From IMG/VR virus record IMGVR_UViG_3300024255_001095, positions 1 through 22,106 of that record: 22,106 bases of DNA, one strand, 5' to 3'. Position numbers and translations under genes: made by a program. The notes under the pieces were generated by a model, which had not been told where the DNA came from, ran no database searches, and was given only the letters and a program-made list of their open reading frames with translations. The stretch's first letter is position 1. The number at the start of each line of letters is the position of its first letter. Source of the DNA: a virus. Of this stretch, positions 1-6,742 are shown one piece after another.

Positions 1-2
1 GA

Positions 3-83
3 GAATATTATAATGATAATACTAAACAAATAGTAGAAAACAAGTTTAAAAAAGATATTAATACATTCGGATATAAATTCTGA
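3..83 (+). CDS. C-terminal end of an upstream gene (possibly neck/tail-completion gp14 or gp15)
   Basis: Partial: an open frame enters from the left edge and encodes 26 residues ending in FGYKF before a TGA at 81-83. The other two forward frames are closed within the first 35 bases. The fragment is too short to identify by sequence. In T4 the gene before gp16 is gp15 (tail completion), preceded by gp14 and gp13 (neck), so a neck or tail-completion gene is the synteny-based guess. Its stop overlaps the late-promoter-like octamer that precedes gp16. Confidence 0.5.
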   Translation, partial: EYYNDNTKQIVENKFKKDINTFGYKF

Positions 84-89
84 TAAATA
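82..89 (+). promoter_or_regulatory. T4-late-promoter-like octamer before gp16
   Basis: GATAAATA differs at one base from the T4 late consensus TATAAATA. If that octamer spans -13 to -6 as in T4, transcription would start near 95, leaving a 21-nt leader that contains a GGAAAG Shine-Dalgarno (105-110) before the gp16 ATG at 116. It overlaps the stop codon of the preceding gene. No phage late sigma gene is in this window, so the assignment rests on motif and position. Confidence 0.5.
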
Positions 90-115
90 ATAGTAGCAGT
101 TAATGGAAAGTTAAA

Positions 116-616
116 ATGACTAAAAAACTAGAAGATTTGCTTAATATGGATGATTCCAAAGAAATCATTAAACAAGCCGAACAACAAGAAAAAGAGCAGG
201 CCAAACACGAAATTGCTCACCAAGAAAGTTTTCGTGATATAGCAGAGTTTGATAAAATTGCTAGTGCATTACCTGCTGTCAAAGGTTTGGGCGATAAAGC
301 AGACAGTGAACTAGAAGATATTGCACAACGTGCATTAACTGCCTATGAAGATCTAATGGATTTAGGAATGAATGTTGAATCACGTTATAGTGGTAGAGTT
401 TTTGAAGTTGCTGGTGGGTTGCTCAAAACAAGTTTAGATGCTAAAACTGCAAAGTTAGATAAGAAACTAAAGATGATAGAGCTGCAACTTAAAAAACAAA
501 AAATGGATCAAGATAGTGGGCCTAGTGAAGACGGAATGATTTCCGGTGAAGGCTATGTTGTAACAGATCGCAACAGCCTACTAGAGAGGCTTAAAGGCCT
601 CGATAAGGATAAATAA
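116..616 (+). CDS. 16: Terminase small subunit, gp16-like
   Basis: 166 residues, close to the 164 of T4 gp16. The small terminase forms a ring that recognises concatemeric DNA and stimulates gp17 during packaging. The protein is charged and mostly helical: a Glu/Lys/Gln-rich N-terminus (about 1-45), a central helical region (about 70-135, with AYEDLMDLG and many Lys/Leu), and a C-terminal tail with the G-x-G-x-V-V-T-D...LL..L pattern resembling the end of gp16 proteins. The start has a GGAAAG Shine-Dalgarno six bases upstream and lies 32 nt after the previous stop. Unlike T4, where genes 16 and 17 overlap, two extra genes lie between it and gp17. The small subunit is poorly conserved, so the call leans on length, tail pattern and the gp17 neighbour. 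Confidence 0.7.
   Translation: MTKKLEDLLNMDDSKEIIKQAEQQEKEQAKHEIAHQESFRDIAEFDKIASALPAVKGLGDKADSELEDIAQRALTAYEDLMDLGMNVESRYSGRVFEVAGGLLKTSLDAKTAKLDKKLKMIELQLKKQKMDQDSGPSEDGMISGEGYVVTDRNSLLERLKGLDKDK
608..615 (+). promoter_or_regulatory. T4-late-promoter-like octamer before the 170-residue gene
   Basis: A second exact GATAAATA, overlapping the last codons and TAA stop (614-616) of gp16. With T4 geometry the transcript would begin near 621 and leave a 17-nt leader before the ATG at 638. The same octamer recurs before other late-block genes, which supports a real element rather than chance in AT-rich DNA. Confidence 0.45.
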
Positions 617-637
617 CATATAACGGGAATATGTAAA

Positions 638-1150
638 ATGATGACAAGGTTTCAAGAATTATTAAACGAGTCTAAAAAGACATACGAATTTAAAGTTGGT
701 ATTGCAGGATCGCTGCCTGACAACTGTGAAGAAAGTATCAAGAGTTGTTTAGAAAAATATAGTGTTGTAGAAATGAGCAAGGGCAAAAGAACCCCAGTTC
801 AGGAAAGACCTTTAGACTTTCCGCAATTAGAAAACACTGAAGTAACATATTTTGATGTTACTCTTAATTACGCAACAACTTCAGATGTATTGCAAGAATA
901 TATCGGTGATTGCTGTAATGTTGATCAAGCATATATTATTGTACGTAAGCCTGGCGATATGCAAGAAAAATATCAAGAGATGCCAGAAGATACTACTTAT
1001 GAAACAAAATTAACAACAGAAGATATGGGCGGCGAGAGCGCACAAGAAAGTGTAGGCGGTAACCGTGTTATGGATCTTTTGAAAGAGCTAGAAGTGGCTC
1101 GTAAAGAACGTGAGCACGATCCAAGTGCAGCGGCACCGGAGGCAAACTAA
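638..1150 (+). CDS. Unknown phage protein between the terminase genes
   Basis: 170 residues, function not recognised. The N-terminus (MMTRFQELLNESKKTYEFK) resembles the start of its neighbour, with an amphipathic ELLNES-type helix. A middle region (about 18-110) alternates beta-like stretches with Cys-containing segments, and the last 50 residues are acidic and probably disordered, ending in an Ala/Pro/Glu tail. There is no membrane segment or signal peptide. The start may be the first or second of two adjacent ATG codons (638 or 641); the Shine-Dalgarno is weak (CGGGA). It lies 21 nt after gp16 and one base before the next gene. Position in the late block suggests a virion or assembly role, but that is inference. 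Confidence 0.75.
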   Translation: MMTRFQELLNESKKTYEFKVGIAGSLPDNCEESIKSCLEKYSVVEMSKGKRTPVQERPLDFPQLENTEVTYFDVTLNYATTSDVLQEYIGDCCNVDQAYIIVRKPGDMQEKYQEMPEDTTYETKLTTEDMGGESAQESVGGNRVMDLLKELEVARKEREHDPSAAAPEAN

Positions 1151-1151
1151 A

Positions 1152-1913
1152 ATGAATATGAAAAAACTACTAGAATCAATGGACAACATTGAATTAGAAG
1201 GTGGAATGCCAATGGTACCACCAATGGCACCACAGTCACAAGAAGACAAAGGTAATCCAGTAACAATGAATGTATCAATGAATGCAAGCGGCAAAGATAA
1301 TGTTGCAGACTTAATTGATATGATGAAAAATGCAGGGCTAAAAGATGCAGAGCCAGTTGGCCCAGCAATGATGCCAATGCGCAGAGATATGGAAAGACTA
1401 CGTGATATTGTTGATGGTCCAAAAGATATGGACGATTTAAAACCAGGTGTGCAAGATGAACCTTGTGATGCTTGTGGCAAACAACACGTTGGTGCAAGCA
1501 GTTGCAATGATGATATTGAAATGGAAGACGAATTAGTTGCAGATGAAGCATATGCTAATGAGCCAGACGAAGAATACAAGTCAATCGACGATGTAATTAA
1601 TTCAGGCGATGATCTACATAGAACTAAAAAGGCATATGCTGCTACACAAGACGGCGACAATCCAATGGCAGTTGAAGATGAAGTAGACGATACTACATAT
1701 TCTGTTAAAGGTAAAAGTGCAGAAGCACAAGCAGCATTAGCAGACGCAGCAGGCGACTCGGGCGATATTAGAGAAAAACTTGCAGCAAGATTAAAAGAGC
1801 TAATGGCAGATGACGAAGGTGAACACGATCACGAAGATGGCGAAGACTGTCCAGAGTGCGGAGCACCAGGTAAGCAAAAATTAATGGCTTGCAGTAGTTG
1901 CGGCTGTAGTTAA
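1152..1913 (+). CDS. Acidic cysteine-motif protein before the gp17 terminator, unknown function
   Basis: 253 residues from the ATG at 1152, one base after the preceding stop. An in-frame GTG at 1110 would extend it into the previous gene and was not chosen; an ATG at 1158 is also possible. The N-terminus (MNMKKLLESMDNIELEG) echoes the ELLNES start of the gene upstream. The rest is strongly acidic and Met/Ala-rich. There are two cysteine clusters: CDACGKQH with a further Cys near residue 118-130, and a C-terminal CPECG...CSSCGCS that resembles a small zinc ribbon, preceded by a His/Glu/Asp run. A strong terminator follows 22 nt after the stop. A scaffold or internal head protein is possible, but I do not recognise the family. 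Confidence 0.7.
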   Translation: MNMKKLLESMDNIELEGGMPMVPPMAPQSQEDKGNPVTMNVSMNASGKDNVADLIDMMKNAGLKDAEPVGPAMMPMRRDMERLRDIVDGPKDMDDLKPGVQDEPCDACGKQHVGASSCNDDIEMEDELVADEAYANEPDEEYKSIDDVINSGDDLHRTKKAYAATQDGDNPMAVEDEVDDTTYSVKGKSAEAQAALADAAGDSGDIREKLAARLKELMADDEGEHDHEDGEDCPECGAPGKQKLMACSSCGCS

Positions 1914-1935
1914 TAACTATCGTAACATACAACTC

Positions 1936-1962
1936 AATAGCACCTTCGGGTGCTATTTTTTT
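1936..1962 (+). terminator. Rho-independent terminator before gp17
   Basis: A perfect 9-bp stem (AATAGCACC / GGTGCTATT) closed by a TTCG tetraloop, followed by a T7 tract that begins at the base of the stem. It ends transcripts of the gp16 to 253-residue gene group and lies 15 nt upstream of the gp17 ATG, so gp17 should need its own promoter or read-through. Confidence 0.92.
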
Positions 1963-1963
1963 G

Positions 1964-1971
1964 GTTAAATA
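1964..1971 (+). promoter_or_regulatory. Late-promoter-like octamer abutting the gp17 start
   Basis: GTTAAATA lies immediately after the terminator T-tract. Its last A is six bases before the A of the gp17 ATG, the distance between the T4 late octamer and its start point, so a transcript from here would be leaderless. It departs from TATAAATA at two positions, so it is weaker evidence than the GATAAATA copies, but the terminator upstream makes a promoter here likely. Confidence 0.4.
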
Positions 1972-1976
1972 ATAGT

Positions 1977-3557
1977 ATGGCAGCATCATTAGACGGCGTC
2001 TTAATTAAAAAGGCGAATAGACAAGAAACATTTACTGAATCGCAAATTGACGATATTGCACAGTGTATGGATCCTGATCTCGGATATTTACACTTCGCAA
2101 AACATTTTGCATTTATTCAACATCCAGTAAAAGGAAAACTTTTATTTGATCCGTACGAGTATCAATTGCGGTTAATGGACAGCTATCATAGTTATCGTTT
2201 TAATATTAATATGATGCCTAGACAAACAGGTAAAACTACGTGTGCTAGTATATACCTTGCTTGGTATGCAATGTTTAATCCAGATCAAACTATACTTGTA
2301 GCAGCACACAAATATACAGGTGCCCAAGAAATTATGTCACGTATACGTTACGTATATGAAACTTGTCCAGACCATATTAGAGCAGGAGTTACAAGTTATA
2401 ATAAACAATCAATTGAATTTGAAAACGGAAGTCGTATTGTAGCACAAACTACAACAGGTAATACAGGACGTGGTATGAGTATATCATTACTATATTGTGA
2501 TGAGTTTGCATTTGTGCAACCTAATATTGCTGAAGAGTTTTGGACTTCAATATCTCCTACACTAGCAACAGGTGGACGAGCTATTATTACTAGCACACCT
2601 AACAGTGACGAAGATACGTTTGCTACTATTTGGAAACAAGCAGAAAACAAATTTGATGCACACGGCAATGAAAGTGATGTTGGCGAAAATGGCTTCCATA
2701 GTTTTGTTGCAGAGTGGAACGAACATCCTGACAGAGATGACGAATGGAAAGCAGCAGAAATTGGGCGCATTGGCGAAGAAAAGTTTAGACGTGAATATGG
2801 TTGTGAATTCTTAGTATTTGATGAAACATTAATTAATTCAATTAAACTTGCAGCTATGGATGGCACAAGTCCTATATTAAATATGGGTCAAACACGTTGG
2901 TATAAAAAACCAACTGCACAGTATACATATTGCATTGCACTTGATCCTAGTATGGGCACTGGTGGTGACAACGCTGCAATTCAAGTTTATGAATTACCTA
3001 GTTACGAACAAGTAGCAGAATGGCAACACAATCAAACTGCTATACCAGGACAAATAAGAGTACTTGCTGACATATGCAAATATATAGAAACAGAAACTAA
3101 AAACCCGCAAGGAATTTACTGGAGCGTGGAGAACAATGGACTAGGTGAGGCTGCCCTTATCGTTATAAACGACTTCGGTGAAGAGAACATTCCGGGTTTG
3201 TTCGTCAGTGAGCCTATCCGCAAAGGACACGTTCGTAAATTCCGCAAGGGCTTTAATACTACACACGGTACAAAGGTTACGGCGTGTAGTAGACTAAAAA
3301 CTATGGTTGAAAACGATAAAATGATTATTCGTTCAAAGCCATTAATTGGTGAACTAAAGAGTTTTATTGCAACTGGGTCTAGTTATACTGCAAAGTCAGG
3401 AGCACACGATGATTTAATTAGTGCCACATTACTTGCACTAAGAATGATGGAAGTATTAAAAGACTGGGATCCCAGAGTATATAATACCTTTAATCAAACT
3501 GAAGAGTTTGAAGATTACGAGGCTCCAATGCCTATCTTCATTAGCAGCAACTATTGA
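1977..3557 (+). CDS. 17: Terminase large subunit, gp17-like packaging ATPase and nuclease
   Basis: 526 residues. gp17 is the motor that pumps DNA into the prohead and cuts the concatemer. The N-terminal ATPase has a Walker A-like MPRQTGKTT (80-88), Walker B with catalytic acid in LLYCDEFA (171-178) and the coupling motif TSTP (206-209). The C-terminal RNase-H-fold nuclease shows its acidic residues in ALDPSMGTGGD (Asp 323), SVEN (Glu 385) and GAHDD (Asp 478/479). I chose the ATG at 1977 rather than the GTG at 1950, which lies inside the terminator stem. No Shine-Dalgarno precedes the ATG; a late-like octamer ends six bases before it. A stretch at about 3118-3290 is noticeably more GC-rich than the rest of the gene. 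Confidence 0.95.
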   Translation: MAASLDGVLIKKANRQETFTESQIDDIAQCMDPDLGYLHFAKHFAFIQHPVKGKLLFDPYEYQLRLMDSYHSYRFNINMMPRQTGKTTCASIYLAWYAMFNPDQTILVAAHKYTGAQEIMSRIRYVYETCPDHIRAGVTSYNKQSIEFENGSRIVAQTTTGNTGRGMSISLLYCDEFAFVQPNIAEEFWTSISPTLATGGRAIITSTPNSDEDTFATIWKQAENKFDAHGNESDVGENGFHSFVAEWNEHPDRDDEWKAAEIGRIGEEKFRREYGCEFLVFDETLINSIKLAAMDGTSPILNMGQTRWYKKPTAQYTYCIALDPSMGTGGDNAAIQVYELPSYEQVAEWQHNQTAIPGQIRVLADICKYIETETKNPQGIYWSVENNGLGEAALIVINDFGEENIPGLFVSEPIRKGHVRKFRKGFNTTHGTKVTACSRLKTMVENDKMIIRSKPLIGELKSFIATGSSYTAKSGAHDDLISATLLALRMMEVLKDWDPRVYNTFNQTEEFEDYEAPMPIFISSNY

Positions 3558-3563
3558 TAAATA
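3556..3563 (+). promoter_or_regulatory. Late-promoter-like octamer abutting the 654-residue gene
   Basis: Exact GATAAATA overlapping the gp17 stop (TGA, 3555-3557). The last A is six bases before the A of the ATG at 3569. With T4 geometry the transcript would start on the start codon itself, and no Shine-Dalgarno is present in the preceding bases. Confidence 0.45.
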
Positions 3564-3568
3564 CATTT

Positions 3569-5533
3569 ATGCAGAATTTAGACTTAATAGCAAACGAATT
3601 GTTCAATAAAATAAGAGGTCGCTTTCCGAGTGTAACTATTGGCGATGCCGAAGGGAATGTAACTAACGAACCAAAACAAGCTCGTTATTTTGATTTTGAT
3701 TTTATGAATGAAGGTCGACCAGTTGGAAAGATAAGTATTAGTCTAGATGATAAAAATGTAGCAGTTGTATATGGCGAAAGTTTGGTATCTAACGAAACCG
3801 AGTTAACAAAAAACAACTGGTATGATTTTTTAAAAGAATTAAGAATGTTTGCAAGAAAAAGAGCACTGACATTCGACACAAGAGATATTACTAAATCGAA
3901 TTTAAATAGTAGAGACTACAAATTTTTAGCGAAAAACCGTGACGGGGATGGAACAATGACAGAATCTAAAATGTATGGCACATCAAAAATAAGTTATCAA
4001 GACTTTGATGGAGCACGTTTAATGATTAAACACACCGAAGGTATTGATCAAGAAGCAGCCGGTGGCAGAGCAAAGAAAGTTGGCTCTTTGTATATTGAAA
4101 GTGCAGAAGGTGAAAGATTTAAATATCCATACAAGCACATAACTGGTGCAAGAGCAATGGCTCGACACGTTGCAGAAGGTGGTAATGCTTACGATGATTT
4201 TGGTAAGCATATTGTAAGTATGTCAGAAGAAATGAACAAACTACGTAAGTTTAAATCTTATATGGGTCGTTCAGCAGTAATGGCAGAAAGCCTAGCAGAG
4301 TATGTAGATGTAGTTAAAGAACGTATTGTCACAGTTAAGAAAACACTAGAGTCACTACAACGCCCAGCATACTATAAAGAAACATTTGAAGCATTTGCTC
4401 CAGCAGTAATGGAAGATGTTCCAACTGACGTTGCTGAAAATTGGATTGATCAATTAACTATTAGACAGTTTAACGAAGAATTGTCAGATGTATTCCCGTA
4501 CATTTATAAGTTAGTAAGTGAAGCAAGTAAGGCTGAAGAATTAACTGCTGAAGATTTAATGGCAGAGGTTGCAGGACCAGACAAGTGTTGGCCTGGACAC
4601 AGAAAAGTCGGCACACAAAAAGGTACTGGCAAGAACGCAGGCAAGCGTGTAAACAAGTGTAAGAAAATTGAGTCAGAAGAAATGGAAATTGAATCAGCAT
4701 TTGAAGAAATGATGGGTCAGTTTGCTGAACAAGAAACTAACGAAACACAAGAAGGCAAAGTAGGAACTATGGCGTTGTTTGTTACTGATCAAGATGGCGG
4801 CGAACACGAAGTAGAAGTTGAAGTTGAAATTAAAAACGGTAAACCAGAGATAGTTGCTAATACATTACCTGGACCAGAAGACAGACTTTATTGGGATGAC
4901 GCTGACATTGAACAACAAGCAATGGATGCAATGAAAAATGGCGACATTGAATTTGATGAAAGTTTTGATCCACAGTCAGAGCCAAGTGAACGAGATTTAG
5001 CTGTAGAAGATATGATGAATGCATACGAAAAAGGTGGCGAAAAAGCTCTAGCAGCTTATATGCATATTAGCGAAGAAGAACTTGATCAAGATATTAACGA
5101 ATGGTGTGCAGAACACGGCAAGCATCCAGACGATGATAGAGATGAAGCAATTGAAGGTGTTGTTGAAGAGTTAGCTGATATGACAGATTTTGACGAAGGC
5201 AATGCATACTCAGGCGCTGTAGCAAAAGCCAAAATGAATGGCAAGAAAAAAGGCGACAAAGTAGACGGTCCAGACGGTGATGAGATTACACTTGAAAAAG
5301 ACCAAAAGACCCCATTAGGCGAATTTATCCTTTCTTATTACGATAAAGAAGCAGGCGAATTTCCAAAAGGCGAAACAGCAATACTTACTATGGTAGAAAA
5401 AGACTACGGTAACGAATTTATAGAACCTGCAAAACAGTTTATTACTAAAGTATACCAAGTAACAGAGGAATACAGAGAGCCCGAAACATCACCTGAATTC
5501 GAAAGAATGAGAGAACTAGCAGGCTTGAGATAA
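3569..5533 (+). CDS. Large modular acidic protein, probable virion-associated protein of unknown role
   Basis: 654 residues from the ATG at 3569; a TTG at 3554 overlapping the gp17 stop was not preferred. An N-terminal globular part (about 1-270) is rich in beta-like segments. A helical part (about 240-335) leads to a basic, Gly/Lys-rich segment flanked by Cys 340 and Cys 364 (KCWPGHRK...GKRVNKC). The rest is very acidic, with a short beta module (about 395-430), a helical module, a segment AYSGAVAKAKMNGKKKGD, and a tail ending EFERMRELAGLR. I recall similar Cys-flanked basic segments and RMRxLAG tails in marine T4-like structural proteins, but this is unverified. Position beside gp17 fits a late gene. 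No enzyme motif is evident. Confidence 0.8.
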   Translation: MQNLDLIANELFNKIRGRFPSVTIGDAEGNVTNEPKQARYFDFDFMNEGRPVGKISISLDDKNVAVVYGESLVSNETELTKNNWYDFLKELRMFARKRALTFDTRDITKSNLNSRDYKFLAKNRDGDGTMTESKMYGTSKISYQDFDGARLMIKHTEGIDQEAAGGRAKKVGSLYIESAEGERFKYPYKHITGARAMARHVAEGGNAYDDFGKHIVSMSEEMNKLRKFKSYMGRSAVMAESLAEYVDVVKERIVTVKKTLESLQRPAYYKETFEAFAPAVMEDVPTDVAENWIDQLTIRQFNEELSDVFPYIYKLVSEASKAEELTAEDLMAEVAGPDKCWPGHRKVGTQKGTGKNAGKRVNKCKKIESEEMEIESAFEEMMGQFAEQETNETQEGKVGTMALFVTDQDGGEHEVEVEVEIKNGKPEIVANTLPGPEDRLYWDDADIEQQAMDAMKNGDIEFDESFDPQSEPSERDLAVEDMMNAYEKGGEKALAAYMHISEEELDQDINEWCAEHGKHPDDDRDEAIEGVVEELADMTDFDEGNAYSGAVAKAKMNGKKKGDKVDGPDGDEITLEKDQKTPLGEFILSYYDKEAGEFPKGETAILTMVEKDYGNEFIEPAKQFITKVYQVTEEYREPETSPEFERMRELAGLR

Positions 5534-5536
5534 ATA
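5529..5536 (+). promoter_or_regulatory. Late-promoter-like octamer upstream of gp32
   Basis: A fourth exact GATAAATA, overlapping the TAA stop (5531-5533) of the 654-residue gene. The next good gene start (gp32) is about 160 nt away, so a late transcript from here would have a long leader running through the sigma-70 promoter and leader structure. It may give late expression of gp32, or be a chance copy. Confidence 0.3.
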
Positions 5537-5587
5537 GAATTGGATGAATAATCCAAAAAGTTTTTTAAGTTTTTCTTTAAAAAAGAC

Positions 5588-5616
5588 TTGACATTGTTTG
5601 TAGAATAGCATATAAT
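5588..5616 (+). promoter_or_regulatory. Consensus sigma-70 promoter for gp32
   Basis: Both hexamers are perfect: TTGACA (5588-5593) and TATAAT (5611-5616), with the ideal 17-base spacer. Transcription should start near 5623, giving a leader of about 74 nt before the gp32 ATG. This is the strongest promoter visible in the window and implies expression by the unmodified host polymerase. Confidence 0.9.
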
Positions 5617-5636
5617 AACAACTGTGCTACAAACAA
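5594..5636. repeat. 10-bp inverted repeat flanking the gp32 -10 element
   Basis: TTGTTTGTAG (5594-5603) and CTACAAACAA (5627-5636) are exact reverse complements separated by 23 bases, with the -10 hexamer and predicted start point between them. The left arm fills most of the -35/-10 spacer and the right arm lies in the early transcribed region. This arrangement suits a repressor or activator operator; a role in transcript structure is less likely because the left arm is upstream of the start. Confidence 0.6.
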
Positions 5637-5668
5637 ATAGGCACTAGTAGCAATGTAGCTACTGCACA
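5623..5668 (+). promoter_or_regulatory. Foldable gp32 mRNA leader
   Basis: The predicted leader can form AGTAGC/GCTACT (5646-5651 with 5658-5663, loop AATGTA). The adjoining GCACA (5664-5668) is complementary to TGTGC at the very 5' end (5623-5627), so two helices could stack. A competing pairing uses GTGC (5624-5627) with GCAC (5641-5644). The start codon follows a strong AGGAGG (5683-5688). In T4, gp32 represses its own translation by binding a leader that contains a pseudoknot; this leader could serve the same purpose, which is inference. Confidence 0.4.
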
Positions 5669-5696
5669 TAGGCATAACATTTAGGAGGCATTAACT

Positions 5697-6671
5697 ATGG
5701 CATCATTAGCAGAAATCCGAGCAAAGCTCAAAGCACAAGAAGCAGGCGCTTCAGGAAACCGTCAGTCAGGCGGTGATAACAGCATTTACCCATTTTGGAA
5801 TATTAAAGAAGGCGAGTCGGCAACGATGCGTTTCTTACCAGACGGTAATGCAGATAACACATTCTTTTGGAAAGAAAGACTTGTTATCAAACTACCATTT
5901 GCAGGCGTAAAAGGTGAAACTGATTCACGCCCTGTACAAGTACAAGTACCGTGTATGGAAATGTACGGCGAAACTTGTAACATTCTTAACGAAGTACGTG
6001 GATGGTTTAAAGACTCAAGTCTAGAAGATATGGGTCGTAAGTATTGGAAGAAGCGTTCGTACATCTTCCAAGGGTTTGTAACTGATAACCCACTATCGGA
6101 CGATACTACACCTGAGAATCCAATTCGTAGGTTTATTATTGGACCACAAATCTTCCAGATCATTAAGCAGGCGCTTATGGACCCAGATATGGAAGAACTG
6201 CCAACAGATTATACTGCTGGTGTAGACTTCCGTCTAAACAAAACTTCAAAAGGCGGATACGCAGACTATTCAACATCTAATTGGGCACGTAGAGATCGTC
6301 CATTAGGTGATACAGAAATGGCTGCTGTCGATACACACGGCTTGTTTAATCTAAATGACTTCCTACCTAAAAAGCCAGGCGAAGTAGAACTAAAAGTAAT
6401 GCAAGAAATGTTTGAAGCATCAGTAGATGGCGAAGCGTTTGATATGGATCGTTGGGGACAGTACTTCCGTCCTGCAGGATTCGCACAACGCACAGGCGAT
6501 CCACAAAAAGCGGCAAGCCCACAAGCAACTGCTGTAAGCCAAAGTGCTCCAGTAGAAACTGCTCCAGCGGCAGCACCAGAAGCAACTCCAGCACCAGCGG
6601 CTGAAGCAGCTCCTGCAGAAGGTGGCAACGCCCAAGACATTCTAGCAATGATTAGATCACGTCAAGGTTAA
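5697..6671 (+). CDS. 32: Single-stranded DNA-binding protein gp32
   Basis: 324 residues. gp32 coats single strands during replication, recombination and repair and contacts UvsX, UvsY and the helicase. The N-terminal segment MASLAEIRAKLKAQ is the basic cooperativity region. The core (about 28-240) begins YPFWNIKEGESATMRFLPDG and contains the aromatic and basic residues of the OB-type fold (FFWKERL, YWKKRSYIFQGF, NPIRRFIIGP). T4 gp32 holds zinc with three Cys and one His; here only Cys 86 and Cys 94 are present, so the zinc site looks incomplete or lost. The C-terminus has an Ala/Pro/Glu linker (about 270-308) and a conserved-looking tip, DILAMIRSRQG. AGGAGG lies eight bases before the ATG. 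A terminator follows directly. Confidence 0.93.
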   Translation: MASLAEIRAKLKAQEAGASGNRQSGGDNSIYPFWNIKEGESATMRFLPDGNADNTFFWKERLVIKLPFAGVKGETDSRPVQVQVPCMEMYGETCNILNEVRGWFKDSSLEDMGRKYWKKRSYIFQGFVTDNPLSDDTTPENPIRRFIIGPQIFQIIKQALMDPDMEELPTDYTAGVDFRLNKTSKGGYADYSTSNWARRDRPLGDTEMAAVDTHGLFNLNDFLPKKPGEVELKVMQEMFEASVDGEAFDMDRWGQYFRPAGFAQRTGDPQKAASPQATAVSQSAPVETAPAAAPEATPAPAAEAAPAEGGNAQDILAMIRSRQG

Positions 6672-6680
6672 TAGCAACTG

Positions 6681-6715
6681 AAAAGGGTTGCATTATTGAA
6701 TAGCAACCCTTTTTT
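6681..6715 (+). terminator. Rho-independent terminator after gp32
   Basis: An 11-bp stem (AAAAGGGTTGC / GCAACCCTTTT) with an 11-base loop, ending in a run of T to 6715. It starts 10 nt after the gp32 stop and separates gp32 from uvsX, letting the strong gp32 promoter act mainly on gp32. Confidence 0.93.
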
Positions 6716-6742
6716 GTTTAACACAGCTTAATAGGAGAAAAA

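Noticed and set aside
1088-1660. Open frame of 190 codons on the minus strand opposite the acidic gene
   Set aside because: It is Ser/Leu-rich, the mirror of a Glu/Asp/Ala-rich plus-strand gene, and has no motif or ribosome site. It is a shadow.
5558-5588. A/T-rich inverted stretch before the gp32 promoter as a terminator
   Set aside because: The arms are only A/T runs with mismatches. There is no GC stem followed by a T tract on the plus strand.
5544-5591. A 15-codon frame (starting MNNPKS) after the 654-residue gene
   Set aside because: Very short, with no ribosome site, and it ends within the gp32 -35 hexamer. Nothing supports translation.
6266-6648. Several minus-strand open frames opposite the end of gp32
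   Set aside because: They arise because the Ala/Pro-rich linker has few stop codons on the opposite strand. The translated sequences are low-complexity.
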